A DNA stretch of 64,000 nt. Origin: PFL25 sp046260155. Its GTDB lineage: Bacteria > Chloroflexota > Anaerolineae > Anaerolineales > UBA4823. The notes beneath the pieces were generated by a model. The model did not search any database, was not told the DNA's origin, and saw only the letters and a program-made list of their open reading frames with translations. Below, one piece after another: positions 37,401-45,565 of the stretch. The position numbers and the translations under genes are program-made. The stretch covers positions 62,001 through 126,000 of the forward strand of contig JBJYXV010000045.1 in assembly GCA_046260155.1 (NCBI GenBank), in the 5' to 3' direction. Positions within the stretch are counted from its first letter, which is position 1. Every line of letters begins with the position of its first letter.

Positions 37401-37647
37401 CTCGCCGGATGACATGCTTACCCCGCATGGTTTGGTAACGCGGGAATATATCTTTGAAGGCTCGGGCAAGCACATGGTGCACGCCTGGAAGACCATTGGC
37501 AGTTGGTGGGCCTTCATAAAACACATATTCTGGGTTCCCACGCCGCTGCTCTTCACTTTTTTTGAAGATATGGTGTATCTTCCATTTCCTCAAAACCGCC
37601 TCTTCCATCTGGTTGACATTAAGTTTGGGTGAAACTGGTTTAAACAT
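34486..37647 (-). CDS. ileS: Isoleucyl-tRNA synthetase, type 2, with altered HIGH motif (GVHH)
   Basis: A 1053-residue class I synthetase that charges tRNA-Ile. The Rossmann fold begins at YEGPPTANG, and GGWDTHGLPVE is typical of the eukaryote-like IleRS2 branch. KMSKSRGTV (from about residue 596) is intact, and an editing domain lies between. The HIGH signature normally reads H-x-G-H here, but this protein reads G55-V-H-H58 (codons at 37474-37485), swapping His and Gly. That swap has been described in some IleRS2 enzymes together with very high mupirocin tolerance. The start has GAGGT 4 bp upstream. Expression is expected to follow tRNA-Ile charging through the T-box leader upstream. Confidence 0.95.
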   Translation of the reverse strand: MFKPVSPKLNVNQMEEAVLRKWKIHHIFKKSEEQRRGNPEYVFYEGPPTANGLPGVHHVLARAFKDIFPRYQTMRGKHVIRRGGWDTHGLPVEIEVEKRLGFNSKSQIEEYGIGPFNELCRQSAFDYIQEWERLTDRIAFWVDLDEAYVTYTNDYIESVWWILKSFWDKDLLYQGFKVVPYCPRCGTPLSDHEVAQGYRDAVDPSVFVRLPLIDDPGTSLLVWTTTPWTLPGNVAVAAHPDVDYVIVERDLSDGRKEKLILAKDLVEKVFRDEKVEVFETFKGKKLKGIKYHPLFTFMTLDKPAHYVILGDFVTTEDGTGLVHIAPAFGAEDMDAALEYDLPILQTVAEDGTFIPEVRPWSGRFVKEADPLITEDLESRGLLYRVETYTHTYPFCWRCDTPLIYYARGTWYVRTTAYKDKLTGLNQEINWYPEHIKNGRFGNWLENNVDWALGRERYWGTPLPIWECNDCHHQLAVGSVAEMSEMAGRDLSDLDLHRPFVDEVQFDCPECGGKMARVLELIDVWFDSGSMPVAQWHYPFENQEQFKSQFPADYICEAVDQTRGWFYSLHAISTLLFEQVSFRNVLCLGLILDADGLKMSKSRGTVVDPWEVINEHGADAFRWYLYTASPPGQERRFSVDLVGEVMRSFTLTLWNVYSFFVTYALLDEWQPGESGAMKPDEIENDLDRWLLSELNTLTRDVTYSMESYDVLGATRPIQNFVDTLSKWYLRRSRRRFWKSESDSDKETAYATLYLALTTLSKLLAPSMPFLAEELYQNLVCSVDREAPESVHLADWPAYNEQLIDEKLNTDMRLVMRLASLGHSARNQAAIKVRQPLAEASFSVGSLKETQALEEYAAIIADELNVKKVSALASAGEAVSYTLNPLPKQLGQKYQSDFPRVRKAILALNPEEAAERLLSGDPVPVKVGEETFEIFPEEVEVRAEAHSGLVVASDGAYLAALQTNLTPGLVREGLAREFVRRVQDLRKQVDFDIADRIHMQVSASPDLEQAIREHQDYIMGETLTVQLKFGDPVGEMAIGDFEFDNQNAKVGLSKA

Positions 37648-37731
37648 ATCGACCTCACAAGTGATGAATGATTTCCAGGTTTATTCCAGTAAATACTGGT
37701 CAGCAAATCAACCGGTTCTATACCTCTTAAT

Positions 37732-37760
37732 AAAAAAACTCGTCCCGACTCAGGGACGAG
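37732..37760 (-). terminator. T-box terminator hairpin
   Basis: The 8-bp stem CTCGTCCC (37753-37760 on the minus strand) with GGGACGAG (37739-37746) has a 6-base loop and seven T residues after it. It is the off-state partner of the T-box antiterminator and ends 84 bp before the ileS start. Confidence 0.92.
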
Positions 37761-37930
37761 AGAGAAAGCGATCCAAATCTCCCGCGATACCACCCTGGTT
37801 CCTGCTGGTAGCAGACACCTCGGCCGGGCACGATCCGTGGTAATTATTGCACATCCTGGATTTATACCCGCATCATCGATAACGAGAGATGAACCCGGCT
37901 CACTTACTTGTGGGGGATACCACGTTCAGA
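37732..37930 (-). promoter_or_regulatory. T-box riboswitch leader of ileS
   Basis: Read on the minus strand, the T-box sequence AGGGTGGTATCGCGGG lies at 37781-37796. It is followed by a terminator hairpin (37739-37760, CTCGTCCC/GGGACGAG) and a run of seven T. A base for Stem I is supported by CGTGGTA at 37918-37924 pairing with TACCACG at 37836-37842. The leader senses uncharged tRNA, most likely tRNA-Ile since ileS follows. I could not assign the specifier codon with confidence. Confidence 0.92.
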
Positions 37931-38053
37931 TTGCAGCTCCGGAAGGATTTTCTGCTCGCTGGTCTGCCCTGGCTCGCACCAATCCCAGGGTCGCTGGCAG
38001 CTGAAGCAAGCATACTCGTTTCCATCATAGCTAATTTTGGGACAGTTGGTCAG

Positions 38054-38082
38054 ATTATGCCACAACTGCATCCTGCGGTCAA
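38054..38082 (-). promoter_or_regulatory. Promoter of the T-box/ileS transcript
   Basis: On the minus strand TTGACC (38077-38082) and CATAAT (38054-38059) are separated by exactly 17 bp. Transcription would start near 38047 and produce a leader of roughly 315 bases before the T-box terminator. The -35 box overlaps the modB stop codon. Confidence 0.75.
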
Positions 38083-38909
38083 CTGCTCATCCAATCCCGG
38101 TTAAGCATATATTTGGCGACAAATAAGGCTAAAAAAGATAGCAGGATCAGGATCACGGAAAGGGTCAGGGCAATATCCAGGTCCATCTCAAAGCCGATAT
38201 AGATCGCCAGAGGCATGGTCTGTGTCCTGCCGGGAAAATTTCCCGCAAAGATGATCGTTGCACCAAACTCGCCCAGGGCTCTCGCCCAACTCATCACACT
38301 CCCCCCCAGCAATGCCGACCAGGACAAGGGAATGGTGAGAAAGCGGAAGATTTGCGGAGTATTTGCACCATCCAGGGCAGCCGACATTTCTAATTCCTGG
38401 TCAATACCGGAGAAGCCTAACGAGGCTGATTTGATGTAAAAAGGGGCAGCGACAAAAACCTGCACAATAATCACCGCAGTGGTGGTAAAGGCGATATGGA
38501 ATCCGAGATCAGCCAGGACACCTCCCAAAATGCCTCGCCGGCCAAAAGTCATCAAGAGTGCCACACCGGCAACTGCAGGTGGCAGGACCAGCGGCAGATC
38601 AATCAATGTATCCATCAAACGGCTGAACCGGAATTGACCTCGTGCATGAGCGTATGCCAGGGGTGTTCCCGCAAGGATAATGATTAATGTCGAAATCATC
38701 GTGGTGCCTAAACTCAACCCGATTGCCTGTAAAACCTCCGGTTGGCGTAAATTCTCCACCAGGTTTGCAGGTGATATCCGCAGAAACAAGGCCAGGATCG
38801 GCAGGCTTAAAAAAATGAGCATCGGCATGCTTAGTGCGCCCCAGATGCCGTTTATCCTGATTTGTGGAGTGGGTGGTGGCGGTGATTGGCGGGTTGTCCT
38901 GTTATTCAT
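38079..38909 (-). CDS. modB: Molybdate ABC transporter permease
   Basis: A 276-residue inner-membrane protein with about five to six helices and the binding-protein-dependent permease loop (SCALGEFGATIIFAGN-like: ARALGEFGATIIFAGNFPG), characteristic of ModB/CysT permeases. It would move molybdate or tungstate delivered by ModA. Its start overlaps the modA stop by 8 bp. No ATPase gene (modC) follows: the next minus-strand elements are the T-box and ileS. The ATPase must lie elsewhere or be shared. Confidence 0.9.
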   Translation of the reverse strand: MNNRTTRQSPPPPTPQIRINGIWGALSMPMLIFLSLPILALFLRISPANLVENLRQPEVLQAIGLSLGTTMISTLIIILAGTPLAYAHARGQFRFSRLMDTLIDLPLVLPPAVAGVALLMTFGRRGILGGVLADLGFHIAFTTTAVIIVQVFVAAPFYIKSASLGFSGIDQELEMSAALDGANTPQIFRFLTIPLSWSALLGGSVMSWARALGEFGATIIFAGNFPGRTQTMPLAIYIGFEMDLDIALTLSVILILLSFLALFVAKYMLNRDWMSS

Positions 38910-39735
38910 GCTGGCTCAATTCTGCAAAACCATATTCGCTCAAGATTTCCTGCCCTTGAGGTGAAAGCACCAGGGATATAAAATCCTGTGCAAGCTGATC
39001 ATTTGGGCTGTCAGCAATCGGAGCAATGAAGTAGCTGGCGATGATGTTGATCTCATCAGGGATGGGAATCACTTGCAGGTCCGTCCCTGGAACTCCAGCT
39101 GCATCACTGGCGTATACGATACCTACATCTGCTTCACCCAGTATGATTTTCGTCAACACTGCCCTGACATTCTCTTCGTAGGACACCACGTTCCGCAGCA
39201 CAATCGACTTGAAATCCGTGCCAAATCGTGGGTCTTGTGCTGCTCGCTGGAGCATCTCCTGAGCGTATGCTCCAACCGGTACAGATTGATCTGCAAGGAT
39301 CAAATCGAGACCGGACCTGGTCAGGTCTCCAAACCCATTAATCCTTCCTGGATTATCCGCGGGAAGGATCAAGACAAGTTTATTATGGACAAATTCCTGG
39401 TCGCTGCCTTGCAGTACTCTGCCGGAATTAATCACATTAAACATCTGTTTTTCATTCGCACTGGCAAAGAGATCCCCCGGCGCACCCTGTGAAAGTTGTT
39501 GTGCGATCTGTTGGGAGCCAGCAAAACTGATCACAACCTCGACGTCTGGCTGTTCAGTTTCAAATTGCTGTCCAAGTTGTTGGAATGCCTCAGTTAGAGA
39601 TGCCGCAGCATAAATTGTCAGCTGCTTTTGATTCGAATTACTCACCTCTTCCGCATTCGCGCCATCCCCACAGGCGGTCCCCAGCAGCAGCCCGATAACG
39701 ACGAGACATTGCAGCCTGGTGATAAGAAGCCTCAT
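38902..39735 (-). CDS. modA: Molybdate ABC transporter substrate-binding lipoprotein
   Basis: A 277-residue exported binding protein. After a signal segment with LLLGTAC (lipobox-like, imperfect), it shows LTIYAAASLTEAF, FAGSQQIAQQL and GAPGDLFASAN, which form the classic oxyanion-binding start of ModA. The C-terminal LSPQGQEILSEYGF is also typical. I use ATG 39735, which overlaps the stop of the padR-type gene (ATGA). A longer frame to 39792 lies inside that gene. Molybdate versus tungstate cannot be told apart. Confidence 0.92.
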   Translation of the reverse strand: MRLLITRLQCLVVIGLLLGTACGDGANAEEVSNSNQKQLTIYAAASLTEAFQQLGQQFETEQPDVEVVISFAGSQQIAQQLSQGAPGDLFASANEKQMFNVINSGRVLQGSDQEFVHNKLVLILPADNPGRINGFGDLTRSGLDLILADQSVPVGAYAQEMLQRAAQDPRFGTDFKSIVLRNVVSYEENVRAVLTKIILGEADVGIVYASDAAGVPGTDLQVIPIPDEINIIASYFIAPIADSPNDQLAQDFISLVLSPQGQEILSEYGFAELSQHE

Positions 39736-40298
39736 CTTAGCGTAATCCCCGGTACAGCTGTAGAAACGAGCCCCAGACAGGAATCTAGCCACTCAAGGAT
39801 CGATTTCAACTGCCGGATCCTCAAGTCTAAACCCAACCGGTTGAAAAGTTGATCCTCAGGGATTGTAGATTGCAGTAGCAATAATTTCTGCAACCCTGAG
39901 TGGGTTTCTGCGATCTGCGCGGAAACAATCTCCCCAGCTAATTTCAAATCCACAGCCAGGGCAAAATATAATCGTGTGGTAAACTCAACCCGGATGGCGC
40001 GCACGCTTGTATGGGTTGGGGTAAACAGCCATTCTTCGAAGTGCGCTTTCCCAGAGTCAGTAATTTCAAATGACCGTTTCGCAGGTAGTTTCTCCTGTTC
40101 CAGGATCGATCCATGAATATAGTCCTGACTTTCCAGGCGGTTGAGGATATTGTAGATCTGGCTCTGGCTCAGATGCCAGACCTGGTTGAGGTCGCGAGAT
40201 AATTTCTGGTGCAGCTCGTAGCCATGAGCTGGACTTCGAGCTAGCAAACCAAGCAGGGCATACTCGGGAGAAAGCGAACCAACGGATGCGGATTTCAT
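39732..40298 (-). CDS. PadR-family transcriptional regulator
   Basis: A 188-residue repressor candidate. The winged helix-turn-helix covers about 10-85 (YALLGLLARSPAHGYELHQKL, QSQIYNILNRLESQDYI, RSFEITDSGKAHFEEWL). The C-terminal helices (about 95-170) fit the dimerisation part of PadR subfamily proteins. It is the first gene of a unit with modA and modB, joined by a 4-bp overlap. A 29-bp palindrome overlaps its promoter, so it probably represses its own operon. The signal may be molybdate or a drug-like compound; the sequence does not tell. Confidence 0.88.
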   Translation of the reverse strand: MKSASVGSLSPEYALLGLLARSPAHGYELHQKLSRDLNQVWHLSQSQIYNILNRLESQDYIHGSILEQEKLPAKRSFEITDSGKAHFEEWLFTPTHTSVRAIRVEFTTRLYFALAVDLKLAGEIVSAQIAETHSGLQKLLLLQSTIPEDQLFNRLGLDLRIRQLKSILEWLDSCLGLVSTAVPGITLR

Positions 40299-40301
40299 TT
40301 C

Positions 40302-40330
40302 AGGATATACTCACTGAGTGAGTATATCCT
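40302..40330. promoter_or_regulatory. Operator palindrome of the padR-modAB operon
   Basis: Perfect 13-bp arms (AGGATATACTCAC and GTGAGTATATCCT) flank a 3-base centre, 3 bp before the padR-type ATG. The palindrome covers the -10 box and the expected transcription start, as expected for an autorepressor site. Confidence 0.85.
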
Positions 40331-40348
40331 TTTTGCGCAGACTGTCAA
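40321..40348 (-). promoter_or_regulatory. Sigma-70 promoter of the padR-modAB operon
   Basis: On the minus strand a consensus TTGACA (40343-40348) and TATACT (40321-40326) are 16 bp apart. The -10 box lies in one arm of the operator palindrome. The 5' leader would be under 20 bases, and no clear Shine-Dalgarno sequence is present. Confidence 0.85.
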
Positions 40349-40439
40349 GGATTAAGCGCGAACCAGGTAGCACAATGCTCTGCGGGGTCCGGGACCTGGC
40401 AGGTTGGTCAATTGTGAACGTTTATCGATAAAGCCGTGA

Positions 40440-42686
40440 TCAACGCTTTAATGACTCGACTGTAGACATCACATGCGAGAGTTTTTCGGCCATAATATGA
40501 ACAATAAATTTATGAAATTCAGCAGCAGCCTCGGGATCATTCGCTTCCATTTTTCCCAGGGCTTCTGTGGTCAATCTGAATACCTTGATGGGTGTGTCAG
40601 ATACAACGGAAGCATTGCGCTTTGAACCAAGGTAAAAACCAAGCTCACCAACTAGGTTCTCACTGCTCAAGGTATTCAAGCGGAGAGGGTCCTGGCCAGG
40701 TATCTCAAGCTGAGCTGTCACGAAGCCTTCTTCCAGGAAATACACGTCTCCCGGAGAATCTCCCTGCTGAATAATGTGGACTCCAGCGGGTAATTCCTGT
40801 AATTCCAGGTAATTCATAATGCGGCTGACTATTTTTGAATCAGCGATCACCGCTTTAAGCTGGTCAGGAAGGGATTTTCTCGTATCCTTGGCAAGCACCC
40901 CAGTTGATTCCAACAAGGTATTTTCACACCACTCCACACCGTGATCCAGGTCGGGTAATACGATCAAAGCTTCCTCATCACTGCTCAAAATTCCCGACCT
41001 CCTTAAGAATGCCTCGATGTCTTTGGATAATCCAGTCAGGACGATGCTGGAGCTGTTTTCATTGATTAATTGAATCATCTTTTGAAAACTGATCAATACC
41101 GATGAGTCTACACCAGTTACATGAACAAAATCGAATACCATAAAACACAAACGAGTTCTTGCATGAAGATTAATATGGGCTCGAATTTTTTCAAGCAACT
41201 GGTTCGCGGTTCCAAAAAAAATGAAACCTTGCAGTTCAATAATCAATATCTGGTTCCCGTAACGCTGCAACAATCTGCGTTGTAATTTTGGTCGTGAGAT
41301 CGTACTCTGGTATGTCGCTGCCGTTAGAGAATGTTTGATTACATCAATTCGGCTGTAGTTGACCGCAAATAGGATCACAGCAGCAAGAATGCCAATCGCC
41401 ACGCCTTCCAGAAAACCCACTGAAGCGATCACAAAAAGTATCAGGAGGATAACCAGGTAATCACTTTTAGGAAGCCTGAACCAGGTTTCATATAACCATT
41501 CATGAAGAAATGCGAGCCCGAGGTAGAGCAGTAAGCCGCCCAGGATAAACTTGGGGAAGAGCGAGATCAAACTTGTACCGGTGACCAGTGCTGCCACGCA
41601 TACTGCGGCGGCAAACAAACCGGTCAGTCGAGTTTTCGAGCCCAGTTTTTGATTCATTACTGATAAACCGAGCTGGTGGTAGCCAATAAAACCCGCAAAT
41701 AGTCCCCCAAGCAGGTTTGCTATGCCAGCACTTCGTAGTTCATGATTGAGATCTAAATCCGCTCTAACCTCAAGTTCAAGTCCACTGGCATTCAGCAGCA
41801 GCGAAATCGCGCTGATAACAAGAATGATCACCATACTGCCAACCTGTCTCACAATCAAACCCCAGTTCACTTGCAGCAGTGATGATAAAGGTAAGGATCC
41901 GATCAGGCTGCCTTCTGGGAAAGGTCCAAGCAACCACCCGTTAGCACTCGCATCCGAAATAGAGAACCCAGCCAGCCGTGTGATGAGAAAAAAGGACAGA
42001 ATGGCGCCAAATATAAGACCAGGCAGCAACAAATAATGATTATAGCGATTCATGATCACCAGCAAAATCAGAGCAAATATTAATCCCGGGATCCAAAGCA
42101 GTAATATTTCAGGTTGGAATAATGATGATAATTTATGAAGGCTGGGGGTGATATCGGTCATCATGTGAATCGACCCGGTCACCAGCAACCAGCCGGTACC
42201 GGCAAGAAAGCCTCCCACCACCGGATAAGGTAAAAATCGAACTAAACTTCCCAGGTTGAAATAACCCATTGCCAGAAAGAACACGCCGCAAAGAATTGTG
42301 GTTATGGAAATTGCCATGATGACTGTAACAAAGACCTCTTGCTCGGGAGCACCAGGCGGCATCGAGGCCACAAGGGCAGCAGACAGGGTTGCTAAGATTG
42401 CCGAAGGCGCATCCTGAATACCAGAGATCGTCCCTGGTAAGGATGTCAAAAGAGTAATCACAATTCCATTGATCGTGGTAGCAATGAGAGCCAACCCGAT
42501 TCCAGTTGCAATAGAAATGGAAATCTCACCCGTGAAAATTAAGGCCGCGAAGGAAATTGCAATGATCACTTCTACCAGGCCAACCACCAGCCCAGAAGTA
42601 AACCCGGGTAGAATTTGTACGGATTTGATATCCCTGGATAACTCACCTGCCATATCTCTAATGGAGAATTTATGGGGCGTCAACAT
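40440..42686 (-). CDS. SulP-family anion transporter with STAS and cyclic-nucleotide-binding domains
   Basis: A 748-residue membrane protein. About 12 or more helices (residues about 20-430) form the SulP/SLC26 transport core, which usually carries sulfate, bicarbonate or other anions. A STAS domain follows (about 455-575: LIIELQGFIFFGTANQLLEKI, DFVHVTGVDSSVL). The C-terminus is a cNMP-binding domain (about 620-735: GVHIIQQGDSPGDVYFLEEGFV, GELGFYLGSKRNASVVSDT). The extra cNMP domain suggests transport controlled by cAMP or cGMP, and a cyclase gene lies at the right edge of this window. The transported ion is not predictable. Confidence 0.9.
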   Translation of the reverse strand: MLTPHKFSIRDMAGELSRDIKSVQILPGFTSGLVVGLVEVIIAISFAALIFTGEISISIATGIGLALIATTINGIVITLLTSLPGTISGIQDAPSAILATLSAALVASMPPGAPEQEVFVTVIMAISITTILCGVFFLAMGYFNLGSLVRFLPYPVVGGFLAGTGWLLVTGSIHMMTDITPSLHKLSSLFQPEILLLWIPGLIFALILLVIMNRYNHYLLLPGLIFGAILSFFLITRLAGFSISDASANGWLLGPFPEGSLIGSLPLSSLLQVNWGLIVRQVGSMVIILVISAISLLLNASGLELEVRADLDLNHELRSAGIANLLGGLFAGFIGYHQLGLSVMNQKLGSKTRLTGLFAAAVCVAALVTGTSLISLFPKFILGGLLLYLGLAFLHEWLYETWFRLPKSDYLVILLILFVIASVGFLEGVAIGILAAVILFAVNYSRIDVIKHSLTAATYQSTISRPKLQRRLLQRYGNQILIIELQGFIFFGTANQLLEKIRAHINLHARTRLCFMVFDFVHVTGVDSSVLISFQKMIQLINENSSSIVLTGLSKDIEAFLRRSGILSSDEEALIVLPDLDHGVEWCENTLLESTGVLAKDTRKSLPDQLKAVIADSKIVSRIMNYLELQELPAGVHIIQQGDSPGDVYFLEEGFVTAQLEIPGQDPLRLNTLSSENLVGELGFYLGSKRNASVVSDTPIKVFRLTTEALGKMEANDPEAAAEFHKFIVHIMAEKLSHVMSTVESLKR

Positions 42687-43114
42687 AACCGGTTAAACCT
42701 CTCATCATTTCCGCCAGATACATTCACCTTAGGGGGATCTTTAAATTCGATAAACGCCTGAATTCTTGATGAATGATATCTGTTTAAGATCAGCTGATCT
42801 AATTGCGAAATTCTATGGACATGTTCAAGAGTTTTCAATTGGATCCGCTGGTCACCTTCGTATTAACCGCCGTTTTCCATCTGCGCCAAGGAATTGAACA
42901 GACCAATCGATTTTTGAACTGGCTGCAGCCAAAAGTGTTGCATTGGATTCAAGTGAAAACCGATTTTTTCGAGACCTGTGCAGAGGATAAAATACCTGGG
43001 TGTCATCAATAGAATTCACACATAATCAGCTGGTTCTCGTCTGATCAGCCTGACCCAAGCTTTATAATTATGTCTCATAACTAGGATCGTGCATTATTCT
43101 TCAGGAGGTCAGCG
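42687..43114. other. Intergenic region upstream of polyphosphate glucokinase
   Basis: A 428-bp gap between the divergently read SulP and ppgK genes. It holds a TATAAT at 43063-43068 and a strong AGGAGGT just before ppgK. A small open frame (42803-43012) lacks a ribosome site and recognisable features, so I do not call it a gene. Confidence 0.6.
43063..43068 (+). promoter_or_regulatory. Candidate -10 box for ppgK
   Basis: TATAAT lies 46 bp upstream of the ppgK start. No good -35 box is found at the right distance, so the support rests on the -10 alone. Confidence 0.4.
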
Positions 43115-43855
43115 ATGAAGGTGCTTGGCATTGATATTGGTGGTTCGGGTATTAAAGGTGCACCGGTGGATACGGGTACCGGCATTCTGCTCAAATCTCG
43201 CTTTCGATTACCAACTCCCTCCCCGGCAAAGCCTGAACCAGTTGCCAAGTCTGTTGAAAAAATCGCCGATCACTTTAATTGGAAAGGTAGCCTGGGAATT
43301 GGATTCCCGGGTGTCGTTCGTAAAGGCACCACTTTGACAGCCGCGAATATCCACGAAGATTGGATTGGTCTTGACGCTGCTAAGTATTTAAAGAAGAGAA
43401 CCGGACGCAAGTGCTGCATGATCAATGATGCTGATGCTGCCGGACTGGCCGAAATGGCCTTCGGCGCTGGTAAAAATCGCCAGGGAGTGGTTTTAATTGT
43501 TACTATCGGTACCGGTCTGGGTACTGCATTATTCACGGATGGTCACCTGCTCCCTAATTGCGAGTTGGGCCACTTGGAAATGCGTGGTGCTGATGCAGAA
43601 TGGTATGCCTCTGATGCCGCCCGAAAACGGGATAAACTTTCCTGGAAGAAATGGGGGCAGCGCTTCGATCAATATCTGCAAACCATGGAAAAATTAATCT
43701 GGCCTGATTTGATTATTCTGGGTGGTGGAGTGAGTAAGAAATTTCAAATGTACAAACCTTATCTCACCGTAAAAGCTGAAGTGGTTCCTGCCCAGATGCG
43801 GAATGAAGCGGGTATTGTGGGAGCAGCAGTTGGCGCCTGCAAATATGGGAATTAA
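43115..43855 (+). CDS. ppgK: Polyphosphate glucokinase (ROK family)
   Basis: A 246-residue sugar kinase. It opens with LGIDIGGSGIKGAPVD (phosphate-binding loop), then GIGFPGVVRKGTT, NDADAAGLAEMAFG, VTIGTGLGTALF and ELGHLEMRG. These segments, plus the short length, are typical of polyphosphate-dependent glucokinases that phosphorylate glucose from polyphosphate, often also from ATP. AGGAGGT lies 6 bp upstream of the start. The C-terminal LGGGVSKKF segment is complete. Confidence 0.92.
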   Translation: MKVLGIDIGGSGIKGAPVDTGTGILLKSRFRLPTPSPAKPEPVAKSVEKIADHFNWKGSLGIGFPGVVRKGTTLTAANIHEDWIGLDAAKYLKKRTGRKCCMINDADAAGLAEMAFGAGKNRQGVVLIVTIGTGLGTALFTDGHLLPNCELGHLEMRGADAEWYASDAARKRDKLSWKKWGQRFDQYLQTMEKLIWPDLIILGGGVSKKFQMYKPYLTVKAEVVPAQMRNEAGIVGAAVGACKYGN

Positions 43856-43940
43856 ATCCTCCTTTGAGCTGCAGTTGATCCAGCCAGTTCTCGCCTGAAG
43901 ATTCCTTCATCCAGTGCCTCTCCAGGTTGGTTGATCAACT

Positions 43941-45368
43941 TTAATTCACAATACCGCCTTCGGTTAATTTTCTGATATCACTCAAGGCAGCTTCGATCTC
44001 CTCGGGATTAAGTGGTCGACCATCGTGAATACGGAACAATTTCCCCTTTCCAGCCAAATCGACAGCCAACTCGCGCACTGTAACCCCTCTCCCGGTAGCT
44101 GCCTTGACCAACTTTGCCCCCTCAGCATAACCAATCAGGGGATTTAATGCGGTCACCAGGATCGGGTTTTTTTCCAACCAGGCAGCGGCTTTCTCGGGGT
44201 TCGCCCGCAAATCCAGAACGCATTTCGTGGTAAATGCCTGCACCGCACCAATCATGATCTGCATCATTTCAAAGATATTGTGTGCGATGATCGGCATCAT
44301 AACATTCAGCTCCAGCTGGCCTGCCTGGGAGGCCAGGGCAACGGTCTGATCGCAGCCCTGGACATGGTACATGGCCATGTTCAGCATTTCAGCCATCACC
44401 GGGTTAACTTTCCCTGGCATGATGCTTGAACCCGGCTGGACCGCAGGTAGACTGATTTCATTTAATCCGGTTGTAGGGCCGGAGGAGAGCAGGCGGAAAT
44501 CGTTTGCTATTCGGGTCAACGTGATCGCCAAGGTACGCAGTGAGGCTGAGAAATCGGCGATGTCAGCCATCGATTGCATGCTTTCGAACAAATTGTCTGA
44601 AGCAAATAATTCAAAACTAGTCAGCTCCGAAAGTTTGTTTACCATGCGCGATTGGTATTCCCTATGCGCATTCAATCCGGTCCCCGCAGCAGTTCCTCCA
44701 ATCCCTAATCTGCGCAGCCCGTCGGCAGCTTTCTGGATGCGCATTGCATCCCGGTCCACAGCTCTTGCGTAAGCGCTAAATTCCTGTCCAAGACGTAACG
44801 GAACAGCATCCTGGAGATGAGTCCGCCCAGATTTTAGCACTGGATCGAATTCAATCGCCTTCTCACCTAGCGCTTGTGCCAATTCGGTTACAGTCTCCAA
44901 CAGCTCTTCCAACCTCCATAAACAGCCTAATCTGATCGCCGTTGGAATCGTGTCATTCGTTGACTGGGCCATGTTAACGTGATCATTTGGATGCACCCGG
45001 TACTCACCCAATTCCCCTCCCAGGATCACCGTCGCCCGGTTTGCGATCACCTCGTTCGTGTTCATGTTGTGGCTGGTGCCGGCTCCGGCTTGAAAGGGGT
45101 CCACCACAAATTGGTTATCCCATTTCCCCTCCACCGCCTCTTTTGCAGCCTGGCTTATGGCTCTTGCTAGGTCTTCATCCAGCAAGCCCAGTTCCAGATT
45201 GACTTCAGCAGCTGCCTGTTTGATCTTTGCCATGGACCAGATAAACGCTCGCCAGGGTTTCAAACCTGAAACGGGGAAATTCTCAACTGCTCGCTGAGTT
45301 TGGGCGCCGTAATATGCCTCTCCAGGGACATTAACTGGTCCCATTGAATCATGTTCAATACGGTTCAT
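43941..45368 (-). CDS. Class II fumarase / aspartase superfamily enzyme
   Basis: A 475-residue lyase. It starts NRIEHDSMGPVNVPGEAYYGAQTQR, keeps STNDTIPTA, KSGRTHLQDAVP and the signature GSSIMPGKVNPVMAEM with the catalytic loop. These fit fumarate hydratase (fumC) and aspartate ammonia-lyase (aspA) about equally: LQDAVP leans to aspartase, GTAAGTGLNAH to either. I chose ATG 45368, preceded by GGAGGT at 9 bp; the neighbouring GTG one codon upstream is 6 bp from it. The longer frame toward hutI is unsupported. Confidence 0.88.
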   Translation of the reverse strand: MNRIEHDSMGPVNVPGEAYYGAQTQRAVENFPVSGLKPWRAFIWSMAKIKQAAAEVNLELGLLDEDLARAISQAAKEAVEGKWDNQFVVDPFQAGAGTSHNMNTNEVIANRATVILGGELGEYRVHPNDHVNMAQSTNDTIPTAIRLGCLWRLEELLETVTELAQALGEKAIEFDPVLKSGRTHLQDAVPLRLGQEFSAYARAVDRDAMRIQKAADGLRRLGIGGTAAGTGLNAHREYQSRMVNKLSELTSFELFASDNLFESMQSMADIADFSASLRTLAITLTRIANDFRLLSSGPTTGLNEISLPAVQPGSSIMPGKVNPVMAEMLNMAMYHVQGCDQTVALASQAGQLELNVMMPIIAHNIFEMMQIMIGAVQAFTTKCVLDLRANPEKAAAWLEKNPILVTALNPLIGYAEGAKLVKAATGRGVTVRELAVDLAGKGKLFRIHDGRPLNPEEIEAALSDIRKLTEGGIVN

Positions 45369-45565
45369 CACCTTGGTACCTCCATCCGAATTAACCAATT
45401 GTAATCTTTTTTTTACAAATTCGGATAAAAATTGGGTGAATAACTCCGCATTTTCCCCCAGCACAAAGGATTCACGCCACAAACCACCAGAGTCTCCCCT
45501 TACCAGCATTGAGATCGCCGATGGTAAAATTGCTGAAATAAGGTAAGCACATTGCTGAGGAAAAT

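Noticed and set aside
42803..43012. Small plus-strand open frame (69 codons) upstream of ppgK
   Set aside because: It has no ribosome site and no recognisable motif, and it lies in a plausible promoter region. Chance is the simpler explanation.
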